Source of the DNA: Acidobacterium sp049965615 | Lineage (GTDB): Bacteria > Acidobacteriota > Terriglobia > Terriglobales > Acidobacteriaceae | NCBI GenBank assembly: GCA_049965615.1 | Contig: JBMFWD010000006.1 | Coordinates: forward strand, 40,213 to 104,212 | Direction: 5' to 3' | Length of the DNA stretch: 64,000 nucleotides | In this document: positions 34,692 to 43,527 of the stretch, one piece after another | Layout of the letters: every line of letters starts with the position of its first letter | Position numbering within the stretch: position 1 is the first letter of the stretch | Program-made: the position numbers and the translations under genes | Notes under the pieces: model-generated | What the model was told of the DNA's origin: nothing | Seen by the model: only the letters and a program-made list of their open reading frames with translations | Databases searched by the model: none

Positions 34692-35312
34692 TTATCCCTT
34701 GCCCTTCGGTGGCTGGTGCGCGGCCTGCGCAATTGCGTTCGTAATCTCAAGAAACATCATCCGCAGCTCAAACAGCGCATTCTGCAGCATCCGCGACTCG
34801 CGCTCGCTCAAATTGCCCTTGGTCTTCTCCTGCAGCACGCTCAGCATGTCCACGCTCTGCCGCGCGCCCAGAATATCCACCCTCGGCTTCTGCCCCGGTT
34901 CCGTCCCCGCGCCCATCGCAATCATCGCCGAAAGGTAAATCGACTGGATCACATGCTCAAACGTCACCGGCCCGGCCGCTTCCATCCCCGGATTCGCCTG
35001 CTTCAGCATCTGGTCCAGCGTGTCAGAAGACGCCTGGTAAGCCGCATGCTGCTCGGCGGACTCTTCGTCCGTAATCGCACGGCCCTCTTCGGCATCCTCA
35101 GCCTCAGTCTCGCCCGCTGCCGCTTCCGGCGCGCCGGCTTCCTCCACCGCAACCTCCCGACGCGGCATGCTCACAACCTTCTCCGCCGCCGGCTTCTGTG
35201 CCGCGGGTTCCGCAACCTCTTCGGCTGCTGTGCTCACTGCATCATCCCGCAAGTCTCCCTCTGAGGTGAACTTGCGCCGATCCGTCACTGTAAATCCCGT
35301 CTTCTCGTCCAT
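34692..35312 (-). CDS. DUF1844 domain-containing protein
   Basis: A 206-residue protein. The N-terminal half is charged and Ala/Glu-rich, probably disordered. The C-terminal 85 residues hold DUF1844: VTFEHVIQSIYLSAMIAMG, GQKPRVDILGARQSVDMLSVLQEKTKGNLSERESRMLQNALFELRMMFLEI. The domain is helical and widespread in Acidobacteria, Deltaproteobacteria and Planctomycetes; its function is unknown to me. The gene is followed at 12 bases by the MBL hydrolase gene and preceded by the ygfZ-like gene. Confidence 0.85.
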   Translation of the reverse strand: MDEKTGFTVTDRRKFTSEGDLRDDAVSTAAEEVAEPAAQKPAAEKVVSMPRREVAVEEAGAPEAAAGETEAEDAEEGRAITDEESAEQHAAYQASSDTLDQMLKQANPGMEAAGPVTFEHVIQSIYLSAMIAMGAGTEPGQKPRVDILGARQSVDMLSVLQEKTKGNLSERESRMLQNALFELRMMFLEITNAIAQAAHQPPKGKG

Positions 35313-35333
35313 AAATGCTCTCCGTGCCGGCCG

Positions 35334-36452
35334 CTAATTCGCCGCCTGCTTCCTTGCAAAACTTCTTAAACTCTGCAGAAATTCCTTCATCGCTTCCGCA
35401 TCCGGCACCAGCACTTTGCCCCCGGCGTATTTCAGCGAAAGCCCCTTCGCGATCGGCTCATTGCGCACCATCCCCAGCGCCAGCGTCTTCCGCCCGCCCG
35501 GCAGCCCAAACTCCGCCACGCTCGTCAACTCACCCACGGCATGCCCATCTGCGGTAATCGCCGAAGGCAACTCCGGCCTGCCGCCCTCCAACTCCAGCAC
35601 GCGCATCTGCCGATGCACCGTCGCGCGCGACCGAATCCGCTCCACAATCTCCTGCCCCAGGTAGCAACCCTTCGCAAAGTGCAGCGGACGCACTGCGTCC
35701 ACCTCCTGCGGCAAGTATTTCTCGCCAAAATCCAAACCAAACTGCGGAACGCCTTCGGCCACCCGCAACATCTCCAGAGCGGCAACACCCGCCTGCGCGG
35801 CGCCTGCCTCGCGCAGATTCTCCCACAATCCCGCAGCGGCCTCTTCCGGCAGCCAAACCGCAAACCGCGGCGTCACCGGCGAGTACTCCTGCGAAACCAT
35901 CACGCTCTCGCCCGCAAGCTCGCATTCCACAAAGCTCAGCTCGTCCTCAGGGACCCGCAAGCCCGCCGCAGCCAGCACCGCCGTCGCCCGCGGTCCCGCC
36001 ACGCCCAGCGCCGTCCGTCCCGCTACCGTTCCCAGTTCCACATCGTCCATGATGATGAAGTGGTCAAAGTGCGCGCTCAGTGCCTCTACCTGCGACGCAT
36101 CCGTCGCCAGCAGGATATGATCGGTGCAACGATAAGCCGTAACGTCGCCAAGGATTCGTCCCTGCGCGTTCAGCACAAAACTGTAATTCGAGTGGCCCGG
36201 TTCCAAACCCTTGATGGTATTGGTGATCATCCCGTTCAGCCAGCGCTCCTGGTCGCCCCCGCTCACTCGCAGCAGGCTGCGGTAGCCAAGGTCAAAAACC
36301 GCCGCCGAACCAGGAATCGAGAGGAACTCCTGCTCAGGATCGCCCCATTGCCGCACAGTCTGCCTGCCAAGGTGCTCGCACAGGACCGCTCCACCGTCCT
36401 TTTCCGTCAAATAAACTCCCATCGGAGTAACTGCTCCGGAAATTTCGCTCAT
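35334..36452 (-). CDS. ygfZ: Folate-binding YgfZ/GcvT-like protein
   Basis: A 372-residue tetrahydrofolate-binding protein needed for maintenance of some iron-sulfur enzymes in other bacteria. The diagnostic KGCYLGQE motif is in FAKGCYLGQEIVERIRSRATVHRQM, about residues 257-264. Other family parts are VFDLGYRSLLRVSGGDQERWLNGMITN, YSFVLNAQGRILGDVTAY and EMLRVAEGVPQFGLDF. The ATG at 36452 is chosen; an in-frame GTG four codons earlier is possible, and neither has a strong ribosome-binding site. It heads the run ygfZ-DUF1844-MBL-ribF. Confidence 0.9.
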   Translation of the reverse strand: MSEISGAVTPMGVYLTEKDGGAVLCEHLGRQTVRQWGDPEQEFLSIPGSAAVFDLGYRSLLRVSGGDQERWLNGMITNTIKGLEPGHSNYSFVLNAQGRILGDVTAYRCTDHILLATDASQVEALSAHFDHFIIMDDVELGTVAGRTALGVAGPRATAVLAAAGLRVPEDELSFVECELAGESVMVSQEYSPVTPRFAVWLPEEAAAGLWENLREAGAAQAGVAALEMLRVAEGVPQFGLDFGEKYLPQEVDAVRPLHFAKGCYLGQEIVERIRSRATVHRQMRVLELEGGRPELPSAITADGHAVGELTSVAEFGLPGGRKTLALGMVRNEPIAKGLSLKYAGGKVLVPDAEAMKEFLQSLRSFARKQAAN

Positions 36453-36554
36453 GGGTAAGCTCACACTTGATTATAAGCGGCTCACACCGCCCGCTTCACC
36501 CTCCACACCTGCCCCCGCAGACCGTTCCACCCCGGCTTTTCAGGATCTTTCCGC

Positions 36555-38138
36555 ATGAATTTCGCCTTCCCGTCCCGCATCCCCGCTGTTCTGGCCCTGT
36601 TCACCCTTTGTGCACTCCCCGTCACCCCCGCCCGCGCGCAATCCTCTCCGCAGCCCGCCGCGCCACCGCAAAAACAGGCCGCACCAGCCAAAAAGCCGGA
36701 CACCCTCATCACCCCCCAGCAGGCCAAAGAGCTCTTCGCCTCCATTGATCAGATCCTCCAGTTCGACTCCCACGACTCCGGCCTGCCCATCGAGCACCCC
36801 GTCAAGCGCCAGCTCACCAGCCGCGCTGACGTGCAGAAATACCTCGAGTCTCAGCTAAAAAACGGCAAATCCGCCAAGCGCATGCTCCGCTCCGGCATCG
36901 TCCTTAAAAAATTCGGCCTCCTGCCGCAGAACTTCGACCTCGGACCCTTCATGGTCAAGCTCCTCAAGGAGCAGATCGCCGGCTACTACGACAGCAAAAC
37001 CAAAACCGTCTATCTCCTCAACTGGGTCGCGCCAGACGTCCAGAAGCCCGTCATGGCCCACGAGCTCATGCACGCCCTCCAGGACCAGCACGTCAACCTC
37101 CAGAAATGGGGCGACAAATCCCTCGACGGCATCTCCCACAACGTCCGCCAGGACAACGCTCATATCCGCACCGATGAAGACGACACTGCCCGTCAGGCCG
37201 TCCTCGAAGGCCAGGCCATGGTCACCTACATCGACTACGCCCTACGGCCCCACCACGTCACCATCGCCGACAACCCAGCCTTCATGCTCGCCCACCTCGG
37301 CGACATCACCAGCGGCTCCACCAACTCGCCCGTCATGGACTCCGCCCCGCGCGTCCTCCGCGAATCGCTCGTCTTCCCCTATGACCAGGGCCTGCGCTTT
37401 GAAATCGAACTCATCCGCGACCTCGGCATCCACGGAGCCTTCGCCGGAGCCCTCGACAATCCACCCTCCACCAGCTACCAGATCATGAACCCCCGGGCCT
37501 ATGAGGATCACACCCCCATGCCCATCCTCACCATGCCCAACATTCACCCGCTCCTCGACCACGACTACAAGCCCTACGACATCGGCGTCATGGGCGACCT
37601 CGACGCCAAAATGCTCCTCCAGCTCAGCACCTCCACCAAGCAAGCCACCCAGATCGCATCCCAGTGGGACGGTGGCATCTACTATGTCGCCCAGCAAAAA
37701 CACGCGATAGATCCCAAATCCACCGCCTCCGTCGCCCTCCTCTATCTCTCCCGCTGGAAAACTCCCGCCACCGCCCAGCTCTTTGCCAAAAACTACGAGC
37801 TAGAAATCGCAAAGCAATACCCCGGCGCAAAACTCCAGCCCGCTTCCACGCCCGGCGACCGCATCTATTCCACCAGCCAGGGACCGGTCCTCATCACCAT
37901 CACCAACCGCTACGTCTTCGTCAGCGAGAGCTTCCCGCTTCCCATCGCCCGCAAGCTCAACCTCATGCTCCTCAACGCACAAAACGCATTCACCGGACAG
38001 GAAACCGCCGCATACCACCCCGCCTATCCCGATCTCACCAGCGGCATCCGCAACTTCACCACGCAAGCCGGCTTCCTCCGCTGCGAACTCCCCATCGCCG
38101 CTCGCGCCGCCCACATGGAAACCCGCCATTTATACTGA
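36555..38138 (+). CDS. Secreted HExxH zinc metallopeptidase-like protein
   Basis: A 527-residue exported protein with a signal peptide (SRIPAVLALFTLCALPVTPARA) followed by a Pro/Gln/Ala/Lys-rich linker. A zinc-site motif VMAHELMHALQDQH (HELMH, near residue 168) is followed about 55 residues later by AVLEGQAMVTYIDYAL, where Glu could be the third ligand, as in gluzincins. YYDSKTKTVYLL just before it fits a peptidase beta strand. I do not recognise a named family, so peptidase activity is inferred from the motif. Codon use matches its neighbours. The next gene, mtnP, starts 34 bases later. Confidence 0.78.
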   Translation: MNFAFPSRIPAVLALFTLCALPVTPARAQSSPQPAAPPQKQAAPAKKPDTLITPQQAKELFASIDQILQFDSHDSGLPIEHPVKRQLTSRADVQKYLESQLKNGKSAKRMLRSGIVLKKFGLLPQNFDLGPFMVKLLKEQIAGYYDSKTKTVYLLNWVAPDVQKPVMAHELMHALQDQHVNLQKWGDKSLDGISHNVRQDNAHIRTDEDDTARQAVLEGQAMVTYIDYALRPHHVTIADNPAFMLAHLGDITSGSTNSPVMDSAPRVLRESLVFPYDQGLRFEIELIRDLGIHGAFAGALDNPPSTSYQIMNPRAYEDHTPMPILTMPNIHPLLDHDYKPYDIGVMGDLDAKMLLQLSTSTKQATQIASQWDGGIYYVAQQKHAIDPKSTASVALLYLSRWKTPATAQLFAKNYELEIAKQYPGAKLQPASTPGDRIYSTSQGPVLITITNRYVFVSESFPLPIARKLNLMLLNAQNAFTGQETAAYHPAYPDLTSGIRNFTTQAGFLRCELPIAARAAHMETRHLY

Positions 38139-38172
38139 CATTTCCGTAAACTCCCAATCTTCGGAGCAGTAA

Positions 38173-39039
38173 ATGCAACAGGCAGAAATCGGCATCATCG
38201 GCGGCAGCGGACTCTACTCCATGCCCGGCCTCTCCAACGTGCGTGAAGTCGCCGTCGAAACCCCCTTCGGTTCACCCAGCGACCCGCTCGTCCTCGGCGA
38301 CCTCGACGGGCGCAAAGTCGCCTTCCTCGCCCGCCATGGCCGCGGCCACCGCATCCTGCCCTCCGAGCTCAACTTCCGCGCCAACATCTTCGCCATGAAG
38401 AAGATCGGCGTCGAGCGCATCCTCTCCGTCTCCGCCGTCGGCTCTCTCAAGGAAGAGCACAAGCCCACCGACTTCGTCATTCCCGACCAGTTCATCGACC
38501 GCACCCACCATCGCACCGCCACCTTCTTCGGCGAAGGCATCGTCGCCCACGTCGCCTTCGGCGATCCGGTCTGCTCGGTCGTCGCCAAAGCCTTCACCGA
38601 TGCCTGTCACAAAGAGAACGTCGTCGGCAAGCACGGCGGCACCTACGTCTGCATGGAAGGCCCCCAGTTCTCCACTCGCGCCGAATCCAACCTCTACCGC
38701 AGCTGGGGCGCAGACATCATCGGCATGACCAACCTCCAGGAAGCCAAGCTCGCCCGCGAAGCCGAAATCTGCTACGCCACCCTCGCCATGGTCACCGACT
38801 ACGACTGCTGGCGCGAGGGCCACGACGATGTCACCGTTGACCAGGTCGTCGCCGTCATCCATCAGAACAGCGCCAACGCATCGCGCGTCATCCGCGCCGC
38901 CGTCGGCCTGCTGCCCGCCAAACGCGCCTGTGCCTGCAAAACCGCTCTCACCAACGCCATCCTCACCAGCCGCGACGCCATCCCCCAGGCCACGCGCGAA
39001 AAGCTTGGCCCCATCGTCGATCGCGTCCTCAGCGCATAG
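38173..39039 (+). CDS. mtnP: S-methyl-5'-thioadenosine phosphorylase
   Basis: A 288-residue phosphorylase that splits methylthioadenosine into adenine and methylthioribose 1-phosphate, salvaging by-products of polyamine and ethylene-type pathways. Family landmarks are IGIIGGSGLYSMPGL, VAFLARHGRGHRILPSELNFRAN, FVIPDQFIDRTHHR, the substrate-site YVCMEGPQFSTRAESNLYRSWGADIIGMTNLQEAKLAREAEICYATLAMVTDYDCW, and a C-terminal CACKTALTNAI. HRILPSELN with GMTNLQEAKLAREA favours MTA phosphorylase over inosine/guanosine phosphorylase. It is followed at 21 bases by a sugar/nucleoside kinase. Confidence 0.93.
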   Translation: MQQAEIGIIGGSGLYSMPGLSNVREVAVETPFGSPSDPLVLGDLDGRKVAFLARHGRGHRILPSELNFRANIFAMKKIGVERILSVSAVGSLKEEHKPTDFVIPDQFIDRTHHRTATFFGEGIVAHVAFGDPVCSVVAKAFTDACHKENVVGKHGGTYVCMEGPQFSTRAESNLYRSWGADIIGMTNLQEAKLAREAEICYATLAMVTDYDCWREGHDDVTVDQVVAVIHQNSANASRVIRAAVGLLPAKRACACKTALTNAILTSRDAIPQATREKLGPIVDRVLSA

Positions 39040-39060
39040 CCCAAAAAGGAAAGTTCCAGC

Positions 39061-39993
39061 ATGTCCATTCTCGTTGTAGGCAGCGTCGCATTTGACTCCA
39101 TTGAATCCCCCGCGGGCCGCGCCGAGCGCTGCCTCGGCGGCGCAGCCACCCACTTCGCTCTCGCTGCCAGCTTCTTCACCCAGGTCCGCGTCATCGCCGT
39201 CGTCGGCGAAGACTTCACCGAAAAGGAAGAATCCGTCCTAACCCGCCGCGGCATTGACACCTCAGGCATCGAGCACGCCCCCGGCAAAAGCTTCTTCTGG
39301 TCCGGAGCCTACGGCAGCAATCTCAACGAGGCACAAACCCGAGCCACCGAACTCAACGTCTTCCAGAACTTCTCGCCAAAAATCCCCGCCGCTTATCAGG
39401 ACTCGGACTATCTCTTCCTCGCCAACATCGATCCCGTCCTCCAGGCCGATGTCCGCGCCAAGATGCCCAATGTCCGCATGGTCTGCGGCGACACCATGAA
39501 TTACTGGATCAACGGCCACGCCGAAAACCTCGCCAAAGTCCTCCCCGGCCTCGACGCCCTGCTCATCAACGACACCGAAGCCAAGCTCCTCGGCAAAGAC
39601 GACAATCTCGTCCGCGCCGCCCGCAACGTCATCCAGATGGGCCCCAAATCCCTCATCGTCAAGCACGGCGAATACGGGGCCAGCGCATTCTTCAGCGAGG
39701 ACTCCTTCCAGGGCACGGGCCGCATGGCCCTCCCCTTCCGCGCACCGTCCATGCCGCTCGCCGACGTCGTCGATCCCACCGGGGCGGGAGACTCATTCGC
39801 CGGAGGCTTCTTCGGCTACATCGCCTCCCAGCCCGAGCTCACGCCAGCCGTCTTCAAGAAAGCCCTCTTCTACGGTGGTGTCATGGGCTCCTTCGCTGTC
39901 GAACGCTTCGGCACCGATCGCATCGCAAATTTAGACCGCAACGAAATCGAGGAACGGTTTGAAACCCTCCGCCAGCTCTCCCACCTCGACTAA
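39061..39993 (+). CDS. PfkB-family sugar/nucleoside kinase
   Basis: A 310-residue ribokinase-like kinase. The N-terminal ILVVGSVAFDSIESPAG and GGAATHFALAASFF form the substrate pocket. The catalytic signature is VVDPTGAGDSFAGGFFGYIA (Asp in GAGDSF). ALLINDTEAKLLGKD and SLIVKHGEYGASAF are also typical. Coupling to mtnP (21-base gap, AAAAGGAAAG site) suggests adenosine or methylthioribose-related salvage, but the substrate cannot be read from sequence. The last 35 bases overlap the TTG start of the next gene. Confidence 0.88.
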   Translation: MSILVVGSVAFDSIESPAGRAERCLGGAATHFALAASFFTQVRVIAVVGEDFTEKEESVLTRRGIDTSGIEHAPGKSFFWSGAYGSNLNEAQTRATELNVFQNFSPKIPAAYQDSDYLFLANIDPVLQADVRAKMPNVRMVCGDTMNYWINGHAENLAKVLPGLDALLINDTEAKLLGKDDNLVRAARNVIQMGPKSLIVKHGEYGASAFFSEDSFQGTGRMALPFRAPSMPLADVVDPTGAGDSFAGGFFGYIASQPELTPAVFKKALFYGGVMGSFAVERFGTDRIANLDRNEIEERFETLRQLSHLD

Positions 39994-41620
39994 CTCCATC
40001 GACCCGGCAGACCTGCGACAGGAATCCATCTTCGTAGGTCTGCTCGCGGCCCTGGCCTCATTCCTCGCCTTCACCTACTGCTACTCGCGCGGCATGCTTC
40101 TCCTCTACGGTGACGCCGTCGCCCACCTCGGCATTGCCCGCCGCCTCACAGACTCACTCAATCCCGGCTTTCGTCAGCTCGGCTCCGTCTGGCTGCCACT
40201 GCCCCATCTGCTCATGGCGCCCTTCGCCATGAACCTCCACTGGTGGCAAACCGGAATCGCAGGCGCTATCCCCTCCATGCTCTTCTACCTCGCGAGCGCC
40301 ATCGGCCTCTATCGCCTCGCCCGCATCTGGCTCAGCCCCGTCATGGCCTGCGTCGCCGTCGCCTTCTACGCGCTCAACCCCGGCCTGCTCTACATGCAGA
40401 CCACCGCCATGACCGAGCCCCTCTACCTCGCCGAAGTCATCTGGGGCGTCCTTCTGCTCGTCGAAATCGGCCGCTCTCTCCACGAAAACAACTTCCCCCT
40501 CGCCGCCCGCCGCATCGTCGCCGCCGCCATCGTTCTCGACGCCGCCGTCCTCACCCGCTACGACGGATGGGTCTTCGCCTGCCTCGGCTGGTTCATCGTT
40601 GCATCCTTCCTCTGGCAATACCGCGCCGCATTACAGTCCCGCGCCGGCGGAGCCTTCCTCTTCTTCACCGCCGCACTCGTCACCGCGCCCATCTCCTGGT
40701 TCCTCTGGAACGCCCGCGTCTTCGGCGACTGGCTCTACTTCGCGCGCGGACCCTACTCCGCCAAAGCCATCGCCGCCCGCACCACGCCTCCCGGCGCATC
40801 CCACTACCCCGGATGGCACAGCCCATGGGTCTCGCTCCTCTACTACCTCAAAGCCGCCGAACTCGGCATGGTCAACATGCCCGTAGCAGACCTGCTCCTC
40901 ACCATCAGCATCCTCGGAACCATCGCCGCCCTCTGGTTCTGGCGCGGCAAGTTCCTCCTGCCGCTCGCACTGCTCTGGATGCCCGTACCCTTCTACGCAT
41001 TCTCCGTCGCCTACGGATACGTCCCCATCTTTCTGCCCGTCTGGCCGCCGCACTCCTACTACAACACCCGCTACGGCATGGAAATGCTCCCCACCTTCGC
41101 CCTCTTCACCGCATTCTTCTTCGCCGCGCTCCTCCACTGGACGCAAAAGCGCAAGCCCGTCCTCGCCCCCATCGTCACCGCCCTCGCGCTCTGCCTCGTC
41201 CTCCTCGACTGCGCCGTGCAAATCCACTCCGGCCCGCTCGTCCTCGCCGAAGCCCGCGCCAACTCCCAAACCCGCATCCCCTTCGAAAAAGCCTACGCGC
41301 GCATCCTCGATTCGCTCCCTCCCTACGGACAAATACTCGCCTACACCTCGGCCCACATCGGCGCATTTCAAATGGCCGGCATCCCACTCCGCCGCACCAT
41401 CAATGAAGGCGACTATTACAAGTGGAAAGCCGCCCTCAAGCACCCCGCACTCGCCGCGCCCTTCATCGTCGCCACAGACGGCGACCCCATCTACAAAGCC
41501 ATCCAGCAACACCCCGGCGACCTCATCAGTCTCGAAGTCATCTGCTCCACCGGCCAGCCCTGCGCACACTTTTACCGTTCAAAGCGGGTCGGCCTGGATG
41601 GTAGCATCACCCCAAAGTAA
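39959..41620 (+). CDS. Polytopic membrane glycosyltransferase-like protein (GT39/ArnT-like)
   Basis: A protein of about 553 residues with roughly 10-12 hydrophobic segments. After the first membrane segment, LYGDAVAHLGIARRLTDSL holds the Asp expected in the first extracytoplasmic loop of GT-C enzymes, and NPGLLYMQTTAMTEPLYLAEVIWG resembles the second conserved region of dolichyl-phosphate-mannose-protein-like transferases. The C-terminal 120 residues are a soluble domain. Such enzymes move sugars from polyprenyl phosphates. The TTG start follows CGAGGAACGG and overlaps the kinase gene. The acceptor is unknown. Confidence 0.75.
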   Translation: MKPSASSPTSTNSIDPADLRQESIFVGLLAALASFLAFTYCYSRGMLLLYGDAVAHLGIARRLTDSLNPGFRQLGSVWLPLPHLLMAPFAMNLHWWQTGIAGAIPSMLFYLASAIGLYRLARIWLSPVMACVAVAFYALNPGLLYMQTTAMTEPLYLAEVIWGVLLLVEIGRSLHENNFPLAARRIVAAAIVLDAAVLTRYDGWVFACLGWFIVASFLWQYRAALQSRAGGAFLFFTAALVTAPISWFLWNARVFGDWLYFARGPYSAKAIAARTTPPGASHYPGWHSPWVSLLYYLKAAELGMVNMPVADLLLTISILGTIAALWFWRGKFLLPLALLWMPVPFYAFSVAYGYVPIFLPVWPPHSYYNTRYGMEMLPTFALFTAFFFAALLHWTQKRKPVLAPIVTALALCLVLLDCAVQIHSGPLVLAEARANSQTRIPFEKAYARILDSLPPYGQILAYTSAHIGAFQMAGIPLRRTINEGDYYKWKAALKHPALAAPFIVATDGDPIYKAIQQHPGDLISLEVICSTGQPCAHFYRSKRVGLDGSITPK

Positions 41621-41667
41621 TCTGAATCTACTGCGGTACCATTCAGGCTCACGATACAAGTAAAGTT

Positions 41668-41717
41668 GTCATCCTGAGCAAAGGCGCGAAGCACCGTAGT
41701 CGAAGGATCTGCAGTTT
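41668..41717. repeat. Dispersed intergenic repeat, copy B (GTCATCCTGAG...ATCTGCAGTTT)
   Basis: A 50-base element between the glycosyltransferase-like gene and dapF. It starts GTCATCCTGAGCAAAG and ends GTCGAAGGATCTGCAGTTT. The stem ends ATCCT/AGGAT replace ATTTC/GAAAT of copy A at 32828, so pairing is kept. Confidence 0.7.
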
Positions 41718-41788
41718 AATCCCCCGGCTCAGGCAAATCCGCTTCGAAGTCTCAAAAAGCCGGCGCCTGCCGCCATGGAGAAGCAAGT

Positions 41789-42586
41789 ATGAAGTTCGTA
41801 AAGGCGCATGCCTGCGGCAATGACTTCCTCATCGTCGACGCACCCTGTGAAGTCGCCCAGGCCGTTACCCTCTGCAGGCGCCACACAGGTGTCGGCGCCG
41901 ACGGCGTGGAAGTCCTCACAAAGTCCGATAGCCGCTCCGGCTCCATCCAACTCATCAACGCCGACGGCTCCATCGCAGAAATCTCCGGCAACGGCACCCG
42001 CTGCGTCGCCGCCTGGATCGCCCACACCACCAACGCCGCCCCCGGCGACGTCATCCATCTTGAAACCGACGCAGGCCCCCGCGCCTGTCGCGTCGTCGCC
42101 GCCAATGGACCGCATTTCCAAATGGCCTCCGCCATGGGCATCCCCACCGTGCGCCACGCCATGGTCTTGCTCCCGCAGGGCCTCACCGTCGAGGGCTACG
42201 TCGTCAACACGGGCAATCCCCACTTCGTTCTCTTCGCCGACAACGACGAATTTGCAGTCCACGGCCTCGACTGGCGCACCATCGGGAAGGCCATCTGCTT
42301 CCATCCCGACTTCCCCGCGCAAACCAACGTCGAATTTGTATGCATCACGGATACAAATACCATCCACATCCGCATCTACGAGCGCGGCGTAGGCCCCACC
42401 ACATCCTCCGGCACCGGAACCTGCGCCAGCGCCGTCGCCGCCATCACTTCCGGCCGCGCCGTATCCCCTCTCAAAATCGTCGCCGAAGGCGGTGAGCAAT
42501 CCGTCACGTGGACAGGCGAAGGCGCAGAGATCACCCTTACGGGTCCGGCAGAAATCATCTGCACCGGCGAGGCCTTCCTTGGCTGA
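41789..42586 (+). CDS. dapF: Diaminopimelate epimerase
   Basis: A 265-residue epimerase converting LL- to meso-diaminopimelate for lysine and peptidoglycan. The catalytic cysteine pair is present: SGNGTRCVAAW (Cys near residue 73) and SSGTGTCASAVAA (Cys near 212). KFVKAHACGNDFLIVD, TGVGADGVEVL and VVNTGNPHFVLF are family landmarks. GTGTCAS replaces the more usual GSGACAA around the second cysteine, a minor variation. It opens a cell-wall cluster with ldcA and mpl; the ldcA start overlaps its end by 8 bases. Confidence 0.95.
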   Translation: MKFVKAHACGNDFLIVDAPCEVAQAVTLCRRHTGVGADGVEVLTKSDSRSGSIQLINADGSIAEISGNGTRCVAAWIAHTTNAAPGDVIHLETDAGPRACRVVAANGPHFQMASAMGIPTVRHAMVLLPQGLTVEGYVVNTGNPHFVLFADNDEFAVHGLDWRTIGKAICFHPDFPAQTNVEFVCITDTNTIHIRIYERGVGPTTSSGTGTCASAVAAITSGRAVSPLKIVAEGGEQSVTWTGEGAEITLTGPAEIICTGEAFLG

Positions 42587-43520
42587 TCCGCGCCCCATCC
42601 TCAAGCCTCGCGCGCTCCCGCCCAACGCACGCATCGCCCTCGTAGCGCCCGCCAGCAGCGCCCAGCCAGATCGCATCGCCAACGGCATCGCCAATCTCCA
42701 GGCCCGCGGCTTTCAGGTCATCCCCGCCACCCACGCCAACGGCAAACATGCGCCCTACTTCTCCGCGTCTACGCAAAATCGCCTCCGCGACCTCACCGGC
42801 GCTTTCATCAATCCCGACATCGACGCCATCTTCTGTATCCGTGGCGGTTACGGAAGCAACTACCTGCTACCTTATTTGCCACTCTCACAGATACAAACTC
42901 ACCCCAGACCATTCCTCGCCTACAGCGACCTCACCGCCATCCAGACGTACCTCCTGGACCAGACCGGCCTCGTCGCCTTCCATGGCCCGCTCGTCGCCGG
43001 TGACTTCGACCGCCCCAACGGCATTGACGAAGCCAGCTTCCACGCCGCCCTCACCGGCGGCCTCGTCCACGCCGGTCCCGAGCACGGCCTCCGCACCCTC
43101 CGTCCCGGCATCGCCAACGGAACCATCTACGGCGGCTGCCTCAGCATCCTCACCGCATCCCTCGGCACACCCTACGCTCCCCAGACCGAAGGTAAACTCC
43201 TCTTCCTCGAAGACGTAGCCGCCAGGCCCTATCAGGTCGACCGCATGCTCCGGCAACTCATCCTCGCCGGCAAATTCCAGGGCGTCCAAGGCTTCATCTT
43301 CGGCGAAATGCTCGACTGCGTCTCCCCCGGAGCCGATCCCAATCTCATCGAACAAGTCATCCTCGACGTCCTCGCAGACTTTCCCGTACCCATCGCCTTC
43401 GGCCTGCGCTCCGGCCATGTCTCCCACGGCAACGTCACCCTCCCCTTCGGCATTCAGGCCGAACTCCGCCTCGAGTCCACACCCGCGCTCCACTATATCG
43501 AGCCCGCCGTTTTACCCTGA
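42579..43520 (+). CDS. ldcA: LD-carboxypeptidase (peptidase family S66)
   Basis: A cytoplasmic murein tetrapeptide carboxypeptidase of 313 residues that removes the terminal D-Ala during peptidoglycan recycling. Landmarks are RIALVAPASSAQPDRIANGIANL, IFCIRGGYGSNYLLPYL, the nucleophile serine in FLAYSDLTAIQTYL, the Glu in LLFLEDV and the His in GHVSHGN. I chose TTG at 42579, six bases after a GAGG, because it begins right before the conserved domain and overlaps dapF by 8 bases. Upstream in-frame starts inside dapF would add only non-conserved sequence. Confidence 0.9.
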   Translation: MADPRPILKPRALPPNARIALVAPASSAQPDRIANGIANLQARGFQVIPATHANGKHAPYFSASTQNRLRDLTGAFINPDIDAIFCIRGGYGSNYLLPYLPLSQIQTHPRPFLAYSDLTAIQTYLLDQTGLVAFHGPLVAGDFDRPNGIDEASFHAALTGGLVHAGPEHGLRTLRPGIANGTIYGGCLSILTASLGTPYAPQTEGKLLFLEDVAARPYQVDRMLRQLILAGKFQGVQGFIFGEMLDCVSPGADPNLIEQVILDVLADFPVPIAFGLRSGHVSHGNVTLPFGIQAELRLESTPALHYIEPAVLP

Positions 43521-43527
43521 AGAGAGT

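Noticed and set aside
42492..42578. Upstream start for ldcA inside dapF
   Set aside because: It would add 29 non-conserved residues and a long overlap; the TTG at 42579 has a GAGG site and starts at the domain.
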